From the NCBI RefSeq assembly GCF_001428365.1, contig NZ_LMSH01000002.1, forward strand, positions 806,132-870,131: a stretch of DNA of 64,000 nt, given 5' to 3'. The position numbers and the translations under genes were made by a program. The notes below the pieces were generated by a model. The model worked only from the letters and a program-made list of their open reading frames with translations. It did not search any database and was not told the DNA's origin. This document shows, one piece after another, positions 16,830 to 26,245 of the stretch (positions within the stretch are counted from its first letter, which is position 1; every line of letters starts with the position of its first letter). This stretch comes from Arthrobacter sp. Soil763 (GTDB lineage: Bacteria > Actinomycetota > Actinomycetes > Actinomycetales > Micrococcaceae).

Positions 16830-16899
16830 CGCTCGAATGTACACCAGCACGCGGCTGCTTTCGCCTGCTGCGGCAGGGCGGGCTTCCGTGCCGCCACGG

Positions 16900-16905
16900 T
16901 AGAAT
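16900..16905 (+). promoter_or_regulatory. -10 box of leaderless cysteine desulfurase promoter
   Basis: TAGAAT ends six bases before the GTG start at 16912, placing the transcript start on the start codon. There is no ribosome-binding sequence between them and no clear -35 box. Confidence 0.65.
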
Positions 16906-16911
16906 TGGTCC

Positions 16912-18138
16912 GTGCCTGTATACCTTGACCATGCCGCGACCACGCCGCTCGCCGCGGAGGCGCTGGCGGCCCTGACGCGGGAACTGTCCCGCACCGGCAA
17001 CCCGTCCTCCCTGCACGGATCCGGGCGCCGGGCCCGTGCGACGGTCGAGGATGCCCGGGAGACGCTTGCGGCGGCGGCCGGAGCGCATCCCTCGGAGGTC
17101 ATTTTCACATCCGGCGGCACGGAAGCGGACAACCTGGCCGTCAAGGGCCTGTACTGGGCCCGCCGGGCAGCTGATCCGCGCCGGACCCGTATCCTGTGCA
17201 CCGCCGTCGAACACCATGCCGTGCTGGACACCGTCGAATGGCTCGAACGGCACGAAGGCGCGGAGGTCCGCTGGCTGCCCGTGGACGCCGACGGCGTGCT
17301 GGACCTCGCCGCCCTGGAGGCCGAACTCGCCGACGATCCCGGGTCGATCGCGCTGGTCACCGTCATGTGGGCCAATAACGAAGTCGGCACCATCCAGCCG
17401 GTCGCCGACGTCGTGGCGCTGGCGCACGCCGCAGGGGTGCCGGTGCACTCCGACGCGGTCCAGGCCTTCGGCTCCGTGCCGGTGGACTTCCGCGGAACAG
17501 GCCTGGACGCCATGTCCGTCTCGGGCCACAAGATCGGCGGGCCGGTCGGTGTCGGGGCGCTCCTGCTGGGCCGTGCCGTGGCGCTGACCCCGGTCCTGCA
17601 CGGCGGGGGACAGGAACGCGACGTGCGCTCCGGCACCCTGGACACGGCCTCGATCGCCGCCTTCGCCGCGGCGGCGGAGGCCGTCACCGTCAACCTGGCG
17701 GCGGAGTCCGCCCGGATCTCCGCGCTGCGGGACCGGCTGATCGACGGTGTCCGCGCCGCCGTCCCGGAAGCCGTGCTCCGCGGCGCTGCCGGCGCCGGCC
17801 GGCTGCCCGGCAACGCGCACTTCACCTTCCCCGGCTGCGAGGGCGACTCACTGCTGTTCCTGCTGGACCTCGCCGGGGTGGAGTCCTCCACCGGATCCGC
17901 CTGCACCGCCGGCGTGCCGCGCCCCTCCCACGTGCTGCTCGCCATGGGCCTGGACGAGGACACGGCCAGGGGTGCCCAGCGCTTCACCCTCGGCCATGCG
18001 TCCACCGAGGCCGACGTCGACGCGCTGCTGGCGGCCCTGCCGGGCGCCTACGCCCGGGCCCGCCAGGCCGGCATGGCCGGTCACGAATCCAGCATCCAGA
18101 CCGCAGGCACCGTGGCCCGCCAGTCCGCCCGGGGCTAG
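16912..18138 (+). CDS. iscS: Cysteine desulfurase (IscS/NifS family)
   Basis: This is a 408-residue PLP enzyme that removes sulfur from cysteine and passes it as a persulfide to Fe-S assembly or tRNA thiolation. It begins [13 protein letters not shown], has the PLP lysine in SGHKIGGP (His206-Lys207), and the active cysteine in SGSACTAG (Cys331 in STGSACTAG). [12 protein letters not shown] and [10 protein letters not shown] are also family signatures. The GTG start has a -10 box six bases upstream and no ribosome site. MnmA lies 118 bp downstream and needs exactly this sulfur donor. The pairing matches mycobacterial Rv3025c-Rv3024c. Confidence 0.95.
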   Translation: MPVYLDHAATTPLAAEALAALTRELSRTGNPSSLHGSGRRARATVEDARETLAAAAGAHPSEVIFTSGGTEADNLAVKGLYWARRAADPRRTRILCTAVEHHAVLDTVEWLERHEGAEVRWLPVDADGVLDLAALEAELADDPGSIALVTVMWANNEVGTIQPVADVVALAHAAGVPVHSDAVQAFGSVPVDFRGTGLDAMSVSGHKIGGPVGVGALLLGRAVALTPVLHGGGQERDVRSGTLDTASIAAFAAAAEAVTVNLAAESARISALRDRLIDGVRAAVPEAVLRGAAGAGRLPGNAHFTFPGCEGDSLLFLLDLAGVESSTGSACTAGVPRPSHVLLAMGLDEDTARGAQRFTLGHASTEADVDALLAALPGAYARARQAGMAGHESSIQTAGTVARQSARG

Positions 18139-18148
18139 GCATCCCGCT

Positions 18149-18168
18149 GCCGCCGGGCGGCGCTTTTT
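18149..18168 (+). terminator. Short GC hairpin with T5 tail
   Basis: GCCGCC and GGCGGC pair across a tiny loop and are followed by five T residues, just after the desulfurase stop. The stem is short, so termination is probably partial. A separate -10-like TAGACT at 18191-18196 may start mnmA. Confidence 0.5.
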
Positions 18169-18256
18169 GGGGCAGCATTCGGCGCGGCGATAGACTGGTA
18201 CGGCGGGCGTGTGCTAGCCGCCGTCCGCGTCCCCCCGTTCCCTGGAGAAAGCCAGC

Positions 18257-19381
18257 ATGCGAGTTCTAGCAGCCATGAGCGGCGGCGTCGATTCCGCCGT
18301 CGCCGCAGCACGCGCCGTTGAGGCGGGCCACGACGTCGTCGGGGTCCACCTGGCCCTGTCCCGCATGCCCGGCACCCTCCGCACCGGCAGCCGAGGCTGT
18401 TGCACCATCGAGGACTCGCGCGACGCCTGGCGCGCGTGCGATGTCCTCGGCATCCCTTACTACGTCTGGGACTTCTCCGAGCGGTTCAAGGAAGACGTCG
18501 TCCAGGACTTCATCGACGAATACGCCGCCGGCCGCACCCCGAACCCCTGCATGCGCTGCAACGAGCGGATCAAGTTCGCTGCCCTGCTCGAGAAGGCGAT
18601 CGCGCTCGGTTTCGACGCCGTCTGCACCGGCCACTACGCCAAGGTCATCACCGACGCCGAGGGCAACCCGGAGCTGCACCGCGCCGCCGACTGGGCCAAG
18701 GACCAGAGCTACGTGCTCGGGGTCCTCACGCACGAACAGCTCCGCCACTCGATGTTCCCGCTTGCGGACACCCCGTCCAAGGCCGAGGTCCGGGCCGAGG
18801 CCGAGCGCCGCGGCCTGTCCGTGGCCAACAAGCCGGACAGCCACGACATCTGCTTCATCCCCGACGGCGACACCGCCGGCTGGCTGGCCGAGAAGATCGA
18901 GATGACGTCCGGTGACATCGTGGACGAGTCCGGCGCCAAGGTCGGCGAGCACCCGGGAGCCAACGCCTTCACCGTCGGCCAGCGGCGCGGGCTGAAGCTG
19001 GGCACCCCGGCCGCAGACGGCAAGCCGCGCTTCGTGCTGGAAATCCGGCCGAAGGAAAACAAGGTGGTGGTGGGCCCGGAGGCGCTGCTGGCCATCGATG
19101 AGATCCGCGGCATCAAGGTCTCCTGGGCCGGGCTCCCGATCGCCGAGATCGCCACCGGCGATCAGTTCGACTGCCATGCGCAGGTCCGCGCCCACGGCGA
19201 CCCGGTTCCGGCGACCGCCCGCATGGACCACGCCGCGGGTTCGGGCGAACTTGTGGTCACGCTGGTGGAACCGCTGCGCGGTGTCGCCCCGGGCCAGACC
19301 GTGGTGCTCTACCAGGGCAGCCGGGTCCTGGGCCAGGCCACCATCGACGCCGCCCGGTCGCTGCAGCGCGCTGCGCTCTAA
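18257..19381 (+). CDS. mnmA: tRNA-specific 2-thiouridylase MnmA
   Basis: This 374-residue enzyme makes 2-thiouridine at wobble position 34 of tRNA-Lys, -Glu and -Gln, using ATP and persulfide sulfur. The PP-loop SGGVDS is at residues 8-13. The two catalytic cysteines are visible: Cys98 in NPCMRCN and Cys199 in [16 protein letters not shown] and [11 protein letters not shown] are further family motifs. A GGAGAAA ribosome site precedes the ATG. The upstream desulfurase supplies the sulfur. The insert containing [19 protein letters not shown] is the actinobacterial form of the N-terminal region. Confidence 0.97.
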   Translation: MRVLAAMSGGVDSAVAAARAVEAGHDVVGVHLALSRMPGTLRTGSRGCCTIEDSRDAWRACDVLGIPYYVWDFSERFKEDVVQDFIDEYAAGRTPNPCMRCNERIKFAALLEKAIALGFDAVCTGHYAKVITDAEGNPELHRAADWAKDQSYVLGVLTHEQLRHSMFPLADTPSKAEVRAEAERRGLSVANKPDSHDICFIPDGDTAGWLAEKIEMTSGDIVDESGAKVGEHPGANAFTVGQRRGLKLGTPAADGKPRFVLEIRPKENKVVVGPEALLAIDEIRGIKVSWAGLPIAEIATGDQFDCHAQVRAHGDPVPATARMDHAAGSGELVVTLVEPLRGVAPGQTVVLYQGSRVLGQATIDAARSLQRAAL

Positions 19382-19406
19382 CTGCCCCGCCCTCGGCCCG
19401 CGCGGC

Positions 19407-19818
19407 CCGTTGAGCATGCCCGTTCTTGAGGGCGACGGCTGGGCATTTCAGGGTTATGCCCACTGGCTGAGCCGGGGGATGGGCATGTCCGTCCCCAACC
19501 GGGGTGAAGATGCGGATTCCGTAGGGCTAAAGCGCGCCGGGGGCTGTCTGTTCCCGCCTGTAGGCTCGCACGCCGCGTGAAAACCAAGGCCGCGACCGTA
19601 AAGCCACTTCTGCACTGGACATGCCCGTCCTTGCTGGCCGCCGCTGGACATGCCCATCCTCCGGCCTGCCCGGCCGTTGAGCATGCCCATTCCTTGGGGC
19701 CACGGCTGGGCATTTCAGGATTATGCCCGGTGGCCGGTCCGGGGGATGGGCATGTCCGTCGCCGATGCCGGGGGATGGGCATGTCCGTCGCCGATGCCGG
19801 GTGATGGGCATGTCCGCT
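19407..19818. repeat. Intergenic palindromic repeat array (GGGCATGTCC family)
   Basis: This is a non-coding repeat array between mnmA and the peptide transporter. Two 87-bp direct repeats (19407-19493 and 19674-19760) match at about 76 of 87 positions. The second runs into two further 29-bp tandem units (19761-19789 and 19790-19818). The core GGGCATGTCC occurs four times on the plus strand, and its complement GGACATGCCC twice (19617-19626, 19646-19655). Two variants, GAGCATGCCC, start the long units. Inverted copies around the second long unit could fold into hairpins. Open frames across the array read only the repeats (GHNPEMPS, EWACSTA) and are not credible genes. It looks like a REP-type or miniature repetitive element family. 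Confidence 0.8.
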
Positions 19819-20081
19819 CCGAGGTGCCGGCGCCGTGCGGCCGTCCCGGAACGCAGCCGGCGGACCCCTCAGCCCCGGGTTAAAACGCCGGAGAACGGCC
19901 CCTGCTGCCGAAGAAAACGCCAACTTCGCCCGCGTCGTGTAAATTTTGTGTCTCAACTCACAAGATTCGACGATTCTGCCCCGGGTCTTCTGGTTGAATC
20001 TAGGAATCAGGACAGTGGGCTCCCAACGAGTCAAGCTACTTCGGGCTGCGCACTAGTACTCATCGAACAGAAAGTTCACAG
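19819..20081 (+). other. Promoter region of the peptide ABC operon
   Basis: There is no gene here. The AT-richer stretch from about 19865 to 20080 has several possible -10 and -35 elements (for example GTAAATTTTGTG near 19940 and TTGAATCTAGGA near 19993) but none is decisive. An AGAAAG element lies before the lipoprotein start. The transport operon is probably transcribed from here. Confidence 0.4.
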
Positions 20082-21716
20082 ATGGCAATGAACAACAAGG
20101 CCCTGCGGAGCGCCATCGCGCTTGCCGGGGTTTCCGCCTTTGCATTGACGGCCTGCACCGGCCCTTCCGGCGGCGGAACCGCTTCCGGCAGCGCCGCAGG
20201 CGGAGGCACCATTACCTACGGCACCACGGACAAGGTTGTCACCCTTGACCCGGCCGGCTCCTACGATGCCGGCTCGTTCATGGTGATGAACCAGATCTAC
20301 CCGTTCCTGATGAACTCGAAGCCCGGAACGGCCGACTCCACCCCGGACATCGCCGAGTCCGCATCCTTCACCAGCCCGACGGAATACACCGTCAAGCTCA
20401 AGCCCGGCCTGAAGTTCGCCAACGGCCACGCGCTGACGTCCTCCGACGTGAAGTTCTCGATCGACCGCATCGTCAAGATCAACGATGACAACGGCCCGGC
20501 CTCCCTGCTGGGCAACCTCGCCTCCGTGGAAGTCAAGGACGACTCCACCGTGGTCTTCAAGCTCAAGGAAGGCAACGATCAGGTCTTCCCCGGCGTGCTC
20601 GCCGCCAACGCCGGTCCGATCATCGACGAAGAGGTCTTCGCCGCGGACAAGCTGATGAGCGACGACGAGATCGTCAAGGGCAAGCCCTTCGCCGGTCAGT
20701 ACACGATCGAGAGCTACAAGAAGAACGAGCTCGTCAGCCTCAAGGCCAACCCTGACTACCAGGGTCTGCTCGGCAAGCCGGCCAACGACAGCGCCACGAT
20801 CAAGTACTACGCCGACTCGAACAACCTGAAGCTGGACGTCCAGCAGGGCAACATCGACGTCGCCGGCCGCAGCCTGACCGCGACCGACGCCGCCGACCTC
20901 GAGAAGGACTCCAAGGTCAAGGTCCACAAGGGCCCGGGCGGCGAGCTGCGCTACATCGTCTTCAACTTCGACACGATGCCGTTTGGCGCAAAGAGCGCCG
21001 ACGCCGACCCGAAGAAGGCGCTCGCCGTCCGCCAGGCCATGGCCAACGTCGTCGACCGTGACGCGATCGCCAACCAGGTCTACAAGGGCACTTACCTGCC
21101 CGCCTACTCGGTCGTCCCCGACGGCTTCGTCGGCGCCATCACGCCGCTGAAGGAAATGTACGGCGACGGCAGCGGCAAGCCCAGCCTCGACAAGGCCAAG
21201 AAGGCCTTCAGCGACGCCGGCGTCACCGCCCCCGTCACCCTGAAGCTGCAGTACAACCCGGACCACTACGGCAAGTCCTCGGGCGACGAGTACGCCATGA
21301 TCAAGGAGCAGCTCGAAAAGTCCGGCCTGTTTAAGGTCGACCTGCAGTCCACCGAGTGGGTTACTTACTCCAAGGACCGCACCGCCGACGTCTACCCGGT
21401 CTACCAGCTCGGCTGGTTCCCGGATTACTCCGACGCCGACAACTACCTGACCCCGTTCTTCATCCCGGGCAACTTCCTGAAGAACCACTACGAGAACCCC
21501 ACCGTGACCGATCTGATCAAGAAGCAGCTCACCACGGTGGACAAGACCGAGCGCGAGAAGCTGCTTGGCGAGGCCCAGACCGCCGTCGCCAAGGACCTCT
21601 CCACGCTGCCGCTGTTGCAGGGCGCCCAGCTCATGGTCGCCGGCAAGGACGTCCAGGGTGTCGAAAAGACCCTCGACGCGTCCTTCAAGACCCGTCTTGG
21701 TGTGATCTCCAAGTAG
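20082..21716 (+). CDS. Peptide ABC transporter substrate-binding lipoprotein
   Basis: This is a 544-residue solute-binding protein of family 5 (DppA/OppA type) that captures peptides or related solutes outside the cell. The signal peptide ends in the lipobox LTAC near residue 24, followed by a Gly/Ser linker. The SBP_bac_5 domain includes YTVKLKPGLKFANGHALTSSDVKFS and the ELRYIVFNFDTMPFG region. Its four downstream neighbours in sequence are two permeases and a fused ATPase gene, so the full importer is encoded. An A/G element precedes the ATG at 20082; a second in-frame ATG lies two codons on. Codon use is strongly biased to C-ending codons, as in a highly expressed gene. Substrate is unknown. 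Confidence 0.93.
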   Translation: MAMNNKALRSAIALAGVSAFALTACTGPSGGGTASGSAAGGGTITYGTTDKVVTLDPAGSYDAGSFMVMNQIYPFLMNSKPGTADSTPDIAESASFTSPTEYTVKLKPGLKFANGHALTSSDVKFSIDRIVKINDDNGPASLLGNLASVEVKDDSTVVFKLKEGNDQVFPGVLAANAGPIIDEEVFAADKLMSDDEIVKGKPFAGQYTIESYKKNELVSLKANPDYQGLLGKPANDSATIKYYADSNNLKLDVQQGNIDVAGRSLTATDAADLEKDSKVKVHKGPGGELRYIVFNFDTMPFGAKSADADPKKALAVRQAMANVVDRDAIANQVYKGTYLPAYSVVPDGFVGAITPLKEMYGDGSGKPSLDKAKKAFSDAGVTAPVTLKLQYNPDHYGKSSGDEYAMIKEQLEKSGLFKVDLQSTEWVTYSKDRTADVYPVYQLGWFPDYSDADNYLTPFFIPGNFLKNHYENPTVTDLIKKQLTTVDKTEREKLLGEAQTAVAKDLSTLPLLQGAQLMVAGKDVQGVEKTLDASFKTRLGVISK

Positions 21717-21750
21717 GTCCAATCCCCATCCGGTCCTGACCAGCCAAGGA

Positions 21751-21777
21751 GGCGGGGCGCCCGCGCGGCGTCCCGCC
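21751..21777 (+). terminator. Hairpin with T-tail between binding protein and permease
   Basis: GGCGGGGCGCC pairs with GGCGTCCCGCC through one G-U pair around a five-base loop and is followed by TTTCTT. In binding-protein-dependent transport operons such a hairpin usually gives partial termination or 3' protection, so that the binding protein is made in excess over the permeases. Confidence 0.65.
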
Positions 21778-21848
21778 TTTCTTGCGGGTAGCGGGACAAC
21801 CGATTCCGGAAGCCCACGAAGCCGACGGAAGCACAACTTTAGGTACCA

Positions 21849-22940
21849 ATGACAACACTTATTGAGGCGCCGCCCAGCGACGCCGACGGCCTATTGCCGA
21901 CAAAGAAAAAGGCGTCCGGTGGGGGACTGGGCCAGTACATCCTGATCAGGTTCCTGCTGATCTTCCCGACCATCTTCATCCTGGTCACGCTCGTGTTCTT
22001 CCTGATGCGGATCACCGGCGACCCGATCACCGCGGCCCTCGGCGGCCGGCTCCCTCCGGAGCAGCTGGCCGAACGCATCCACGCCGCCGGCTACGACCGG
22101 CCCATCTTCGTGCAGTACTTCGAGTACCTCGGACAGCTCATCACCGGCAACTTCGGCACCACCCTCTCGGACAACCGCCCGGTCTCCGAGATGCTGACCA
22201 CCTACGGTGCGGCCACCCTGGAACTGTCCATAAACGCGCTGCTCGTGGCACTGCTGGTGGGCATCCCGCTGGGCATGATCGCCGCGCACCGCCGCGACAA
22301 GGCCGCCGACGCCGTACTGCGCATCTTCGCGATCCTCTGCTACGCCACGCCCGTCTTCTTCGCCGGCCTGCTGCTGAAGCTGACCTTCGCCGTCTGGCTG
22401 GGCTGGCTGCCCGTCGCCGGCCGGGCCAAGACCTCCACGGAACTGGCCCTCACCGCGCTGCAGGCACCCACCGGCATCTACTGGCTGGACTCGCTGCGCA
22501 GCGGCAACATGGCCGCACTCGGCGACGTCTTCGCGCACGCGGTGCTTCCCGCCGTCGCCCTGGGCCTGCTGACTGCCGGCATCTTCCTGCGCCTGGTCCG
22601 CACCAACGTGATCGGCACCCTCGGCAAGGACTACGTGGAGGCAGGACGCTCCCGCGGCGTCAGCGAGTTCCGCCTGGTCACCAAGCACGCCTACAAGCCG
22701 GCGCTCATCCCCATCATCACCGTCATGGGGCTGCAGATCGCGGTCATGCTCGGCGGCGCCGTGCTGACCGAGACCACCTTTGAATGGAAAGGCCTCGGCT
22801 TCCAGCTGGCGACCTACCTGACGGCCCGCGACTTCGTGGCCGTGCAGGGCATCGTCGTGCTCCTCGCCGTCATCGTGGCCGTGACCAACTTCATCGTGGA
22901 CATCGTCGCCGCGCTGATCGACCCCCGCGTGAGGTACTGA
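21849..22940 (+). CDS. Peptide ABC transporter permease (DppB type)
   Basis: This is a 363-residue inner-membrane permease of the DppB/OppB family with about six helices. The N-terminal helix follows LGQYILIRFLLIFPTIFILV, and the family region MRITGDPITAALGGRLPPEQ comes next. The ATPase-contact loop is visible as DYVEAGRSRGVSEFRLVTKH. The N-terminal 30 residues form an extra cytoplasmic extension rich in Lys. It sits between the binding-protein gene and the second permease gene, two bases from the latter. Confidence 0.93.
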   Translation: MTTLIEAPPSDADGLLPTKKKASGGGLGQYILIRFLLIFPTIFILVTLVFFLMRITGDPITAALGGRLPPEQLAERIHAAGYDRPIFVQYFEYLGQLITGNFGTTLSDNRPVSEMLTTYGAATLELSINALLVALLVGIPLGMIAAHRRDKAADAVLRIFAILCYATPVFFAGLLLKLTFAVWLGWLPVAGRAKTSTELALTALQAPTGIYWLDSLRSGNMAALGDVFAHAVLPAVALGLLTAGIFLRLVRTNVIGTLGKDYVEAGRSRGVSEFRLVTKHAYKPALIPIITVMGLQIAVMLGGAVLTETTFEWKGLGFQLATYLTARDFVAVQGIVVLLAVIVAVTNFIVDIVAALIDPRVRY

Positions 22941-22941
22941 C

Positions 22942-23976
22942 ATGAGCATCGAACCAACCATCGCCGCCGAGAGCCGCCGGGACCCGTGGTTCCGCAGGCT
23001 CCCGGTCATTTCCCACTTCAACAAGAGCGTCGGGCTCCAGCGCGGCATGCTCGTCACCGGGCTGGTCCTCACCGGGCTGTTCCTGCTCACCGCGATTTTC
23101 GCTCCGCTGATCGCGCCGTTCGGGTTCTCGCAGATTTCCGATGCCGAGGGCAACTTCCCGGCGCAGCAGGCGCCCGGCGGCAAGCACCTGCTGGGCACCA
23201 CCGTGGGCGGCTACGACGTGTTCTCCCGCGTGGTGTGGGGTGCGCAGACCGCCGTCCTGGTGATCATCGTGGCCGTGATCATGTCGATCTTCATCGGCGT
23301 CATCCTCGGCCTGGTCAGCGGCTACATCGGCGGCTGGCTGGACCGGATCCTCGTGGTCGTCGCCGACGCCGTCTACGCGTTCCCGTCGCTGCTCGTGGCC
23401 ATCGTGATGGCCATCGTCATCAGCGGCGGCCGCTCCAGCCTGTGGGGCGGAATCCTGGCCGCAGCCATCTCCATCACGGTGGTCTTCATCCCGCAGTACT
23501 TCCGCGTCATCCGCGCGGAGACCATCCGGCTCAAGGCCGAGCCGTTCGTCGAGTCGGCCAAGGTGGTGGGCGCGTCCAACATCCGGATCATGACCCGGCA
23601 CATCTACCGGAACGCCACCCGCACCCTGCCGCTGATCTTCACGCTGAACGCCTCCGAAGCGATCCTGACCCTCGCGGGCCTGGGCTTCCTCGGCTTCGGC
23701 ATCGAGCCGACGTCGGCCGCCGAGTGGGGCTTTGACCTGAACAAGGCGCTGGCGGACACTACCTCCGGCATCTGGTGGACCGGCGTGTTCCCGGGCCTCG
23801 CCATCGTCCTCACCGTCGTGGGCCTGACCCTGGTCGGCGAGAGCATCAACGACCTCAACGACCCGCGGCTGCGCGGCCGCAGGAAAGCGGCCCCCGGCAA
23901 AACCGGGCCCGACACCGCCGGATCCGGCACCGCCGGCAGCCAGGCGCCGGTCTCAGCAGAAGTGAGCAGTTCATGA
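22942..23976 (+). CDS. Peptide ABC transporter permease (DppC type)
   Basis: This is the 344-residue second permease of the importer, DppC/OppC family. It has the N-terminal OppC-like helix (LVLTGLFLLTAIFAPLIAP), the periplasmic GKHLLGTTVGGYDVFSRVVW segment, and the ATPase-contact loop FVESAKVVGASNIRIMTRHI. The C-terminus has a 30-residue Ala/Gly/Thr-rich tail beyond the last helix. Its stop overlaps the ATPase start in ATGA, so the two are translationally coupled. Confidence 0.93.
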   Translation: MSIEPTIAAESRRDPWFRRLPVISHFNKSVGLQRGMLVTGLVLTGLFLLTAIFAPLIAPFGFSQISDAEGNFPAQQAPGGKHLLGTTVGGYDVFSRVVWGAQTAVLVIIVAVIMSIFIGVILGLVSGYIGGWLDRILVVVADAVYAFPSLLVAIVMAIVISGGRSSLWGGILAAAISITVVFIPQYFRVIRAETIRLKAEPFVESAKVVGASNIRIMTRHIYRNATRTLPLIFTLNASEAILTLAGLGFLGFGIEPTSAAEWGFDLNKALADTTSGIWWTGVFPGLAIVLTVVGLTLVGESINDLNDPRLRGRRKAAPGKTGPDTAGSGTAGSQAPVSAEVSSS

Positions 23977-25688
23977 GCACCAATATCGGTTCAGTTTCCG
24001 ACCAGCAGCCCCGCAGCGCCGGGCCTGTGCTGGACATCGACCACCTGAAGGTCACCTTCGCCACCGACGCGGGGGACGTCTATGCGGTCAAGGATGTCAG
24101 CCTGGAGGTCAACCCCGGTGAAGTCGTCGCCATCGTGGGCGAATCCGGCTCCGGCAAGACCGTCACCGCCAAGACCATCCTGGGCCTGCTGCCCGAGACG
24201 GCCATCAGCTCCGGAGCGGTGCTGATCAACGGCAACAACGTGATCAGCGTCAGCGCCTCGAAGCTGCGGGAAATCCGCGGCCGCGACGTGGCCATGGTCT
24301 TCCAGGAACCCTCGACGGCGCTCAACCCGGTCTTCACCGTGGGCTGGCAGATTGCCGAGGGCATCCGCGCCCACGCCAAACATGGCGGTGCCGGCAAGGT
24401 CAGCGCCAAGGAGGCCAAGGCCCGCGCGGTCGAGGCCCTCCGCAAGGTCGGCATCCCGGACCCCGAGACCCGCGTCAACTACTACCCGCACCAGTTCTCC
24501 GGCGGGCAGAAGCAGCGCGTCGTCATCGCCGCCGCGCTGGCGCTGAATCCCGGGCTGATCGTCGCCGACGAGCCGACCACCGCCCTGGACGTCACCGTGC
24601 AGGCGGAGATCCTCGACCTGCTCCGCGACCTGCGGGACCAGTACGGCACCTCGATCGTGCTGATCACGCACAATATGGGTGTCGTCGCCGACCTCGCCGA
24701 CCGCGTCGTCGTGATGTACCAGGGCGACGTCGTCGAGGAGGCCAGCGCACGGGTGCTGTTCGCGGAACCGAAACAGGACTACACGAAGAAGCTCCTGGCC
24801 GCGGTCCCGCACCTGAGCCGGAACTCGGCCTCGGCGGGCATGGCCGAACGCGCCCACCAGGGCGGGAAGGTCCTCGTCGAGGCGAAGAACCTCACCATCG
24901 AGTACCCCGGCCGTCTTGGCAGCCCGGCGTTCAAGGCCGTCGACGGCGTCAGCTTCACCCTCTCCGAGGGCGAGGTGTTCGGCCTGGTGGGCGAATCGGG
25001 GTCCGGCAAGACCACGATCGGCCGCGCCATCGCGGGCCTGAACAAGACCACCGGCGGCAGCCTGAAGGTGCTCGACTACGAGATGCTCAACCTCAAGGAG
25101 CGCACCTTCAAACCGCTGCGCAAGCAGATCGGCTTCGTGTTCCAGGACCCGGCGGCGTCGTTCAACCCGCAGCTGACCATCGGCGAATGCATCGCCGAAC
25201 CCCTGGTCATCCACGGCAACCCGACCCCGGCGCAGGCACGCCAACGCACCCGGGAGCTGCTCGAATCGGTGCAGCTGCCGGCGTCGTACGCCGAGCGCTT
25301 CCCGCACGAACTCTCCGGCGGCCAGCGCCAGCGCGCCTCGCTGGCCCGGGCCCTGATCCTGAACCCGAAGCTGCTGATTGCCGACGAACCGACGTCGGCG
25401 CTGGATGTTTCGGTGCAGGCCAAGGTGCTGGAACTGTTCAAGGACATCCAGGCCGAGTTCGGGTTCGCATGCCTCTTCATCAGCCACGACCTGGCCGTTG
25501 TGGACATCCTCTCGCACTGGGTGGGCGTCCTGTACAAGGGCAAGATGGTGGAACAGGGCCTGGGCAACCAGGTCATGGGACACCCGCAGCACGACTACAC
25601 GAAGAAGCTCATCGCCTCCCTGCCGGTTCCCGACCCGGACGAGCAGGCCAAACGCCGCGAGGCGTTCCGCGCGGTGCTCGGCGCCTAG
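23973..25688 (+). CDS. Fused peptide ABC transporter ATPase (DppD-DppF type)
   Basis: This is a 571-residue protein that contains both ATPase domains of the importer in one chain. The first domain has Walker A GESGSGKT, signature FSGGQKQR and Walker B LIVADEPT. The second has GESGSGKT, ELSGGQRQRASLARAL and LLIADEPTSALDVS. Each half ends with the oligopeptide-type tail (DYTKKLLAAVPHLS and DYTKKLIASLPVP). Such fusions are common in actinobacterial peptide transporters. The ATG at 23973 overlaps the permease stop. A long hairpin follows the stop codon and closes the operon. Confidence 0.95.
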   Translation: MSTNIGSVSDQQPRSAGPVLDIDHLKVTFATDAGDVYAVKDVSLEVNPGEVVAIVGESGSGKTVTAKTILGLLPETAISSGAVLINGNNVISVSASKLREIRGRDVAMVFQEPSTALNPVFTVGWQIAEGIRAHAKHGGAGKVSAKEAKARAVEALRKVGIPDPETRVNYYPHQFSGGQKQRVVIAAALALNPGLIVADEPTTALDVTVQAEILDLLRDLRDQYGTSIVLITHNMGVVADLADRVVVMYQGDVVEEASARVLFAEPKQDYTKKLLAAVPHLSRNSASAGMAERAHQGGKVLVEAKNLTIEYPGRLGSPAFKAVDGVSFTLSEGEVFGLVGESGSGKTTIGRAIAGLNKTTGGSLKVLDYEMLNLKERTFKPLRKQIGFVFQDPAASFNPQLTIGECIAEPLVIHGNPTPAQARQRTRELLESVQLPASYAERFPHELSGGQRQRASLARALILNPKLLIADEPTSALDVSVQAKVLELFKDIQAEFGFACLFISHDLAVVDILSHWVGVLYKGKMVEQGLGNQVMGHPQHDYTKKLIASLPVPDPDEQAKRREAFRAVLGA

Positions 25689-25714
25689 CTGTACTGAGCC
25701 GGAACGAACCCGGG

Positions 25715-25764
25715 GCCGGGCCCGCCGTGAGCTGCGAACGATCGCAGCGCACGGCGGGCCCGGC
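25715..25764 (+). terminator. Long nested hairpin after the peptide transporter operon
   Basis: GCCGGGCCCGCCGTG pairs perfectly with its complement (25750-25764), and an inner stem CTGCGA/TCGCAG forms in the loop. It lies 26 bases after the ATPase stop. It has no T-run beyond CTTAA. Confidence 0.75.
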
Positions 25765-25799
25765 CGCTTAACACCCGGGGGATTTCGGCCCCGGCCCCC

Positions 25800-25805
25800 T
25801 AAACT
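25800..25805 (+). promoter_or_regulatory. -10 box of leaderless chorismate mutase promoter
   Basis: TAAACT ends exactly six bases before the ATG at 25812, with GGACCA between them. The transcript should start on the A of the start codon. Confidence 0.65.
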
Positions 25806-25811
25806 GGACCA

Positions 25812-26243
25812 ATGACCGAGCAGAACCAGAACCTCCCCGACGCCGACAGCTACGACCCCACCGCCAGTTCCCTGGCCGGGCAGGTTGATCCCGCGGTGAT
25901 GGCGGAACTGCTCTCGATCCGCTCCAGCATCGACAACATCGACGCCACCCTGGTCTTCCTCCTCGCCGAGCGGTTCAAGGCGACGCAGAAGGTCGGGTTC
26001 CTCAAGGCCGCGCACAAGCTGCCCGCCGGTGACCCCGGCCGGGAAACCGCCCAGATCGCCCGCCTCCGCCGGCTCGCGGCCGAAGCCCACCTGGACCCGG
26101 CCTTCGCCGAAAAATTCCTGAACTTCATCATCGGCGAGGTCATCCGCCACCACGAGGCGATCGCCGAAGACCACGAGGCGTCCGCGCAGCGGACCTCGGC
26201 TGCCGACGCCGCCGCGGACCCCGCCGTCGCCGCCGAGGCGTAG
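25812..26243 (+). CDS. Chorismate mutase, AroQ class
   Basis: This 143-residue all-helical chorismate mutase converts chorismate to prephenate for Phe and Tyr synthesis. The AroQ core runs from about residue 35 to 115: LLSIRSSIDNIDATLVFLLA, ERFKATQKVGFLKA, and PGRETAQIARLRRLA. The usual final helix follows (NFIIGEVIRHHEAI). It lacks a signal peptide, so it is the cytoplasmic type rather than the secreted mycobacterial one. The 30-residue N-terminal and 25-residue Ala-rich C-terminal tails are extra. A -10 box six bases upstream suggests a leaderless message. The next gene starts two bases after the stop. Confidence 0.9.
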   Translation: MTEQNQNLPDADSYDPTASSLAGQVDPAVMAELLSIRSSIDNIDATLVFLLAERFKATQKVGFLKAAHKLPAGDPGRETAQIARLRRLAAEAHLDPAFAEKFLNFIIGEVIRHHEAIAEDHEASAQRTSAADAAADPAVAAEA

Positions 26244-26245
26244 CC

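Noticed and set aside
15954..18005. DMT transporter with a 390-residue N-terminal extension
   Set aside because: The extension is antisense of the cysteine desulfurase gene; the GTG at 16829 begins the real first helix.
19407..19818. CRISPR array
   Set aside because: Units are of different length, overlap and occur in both orientations; no regular spacers and no cas gene.
19378..20034. Proteins encoded in the repeat array
   Set aside because: Frames on both strands only read the repeats and share no family; they shift with each repeat unit.
20076..21836. 586-codon minus-strand frame opposite the peptide-binding lipoprotein
   Set aside because: It is Val/Gly/Leu/Asp-rich antisense of a gene with strong codon bias.
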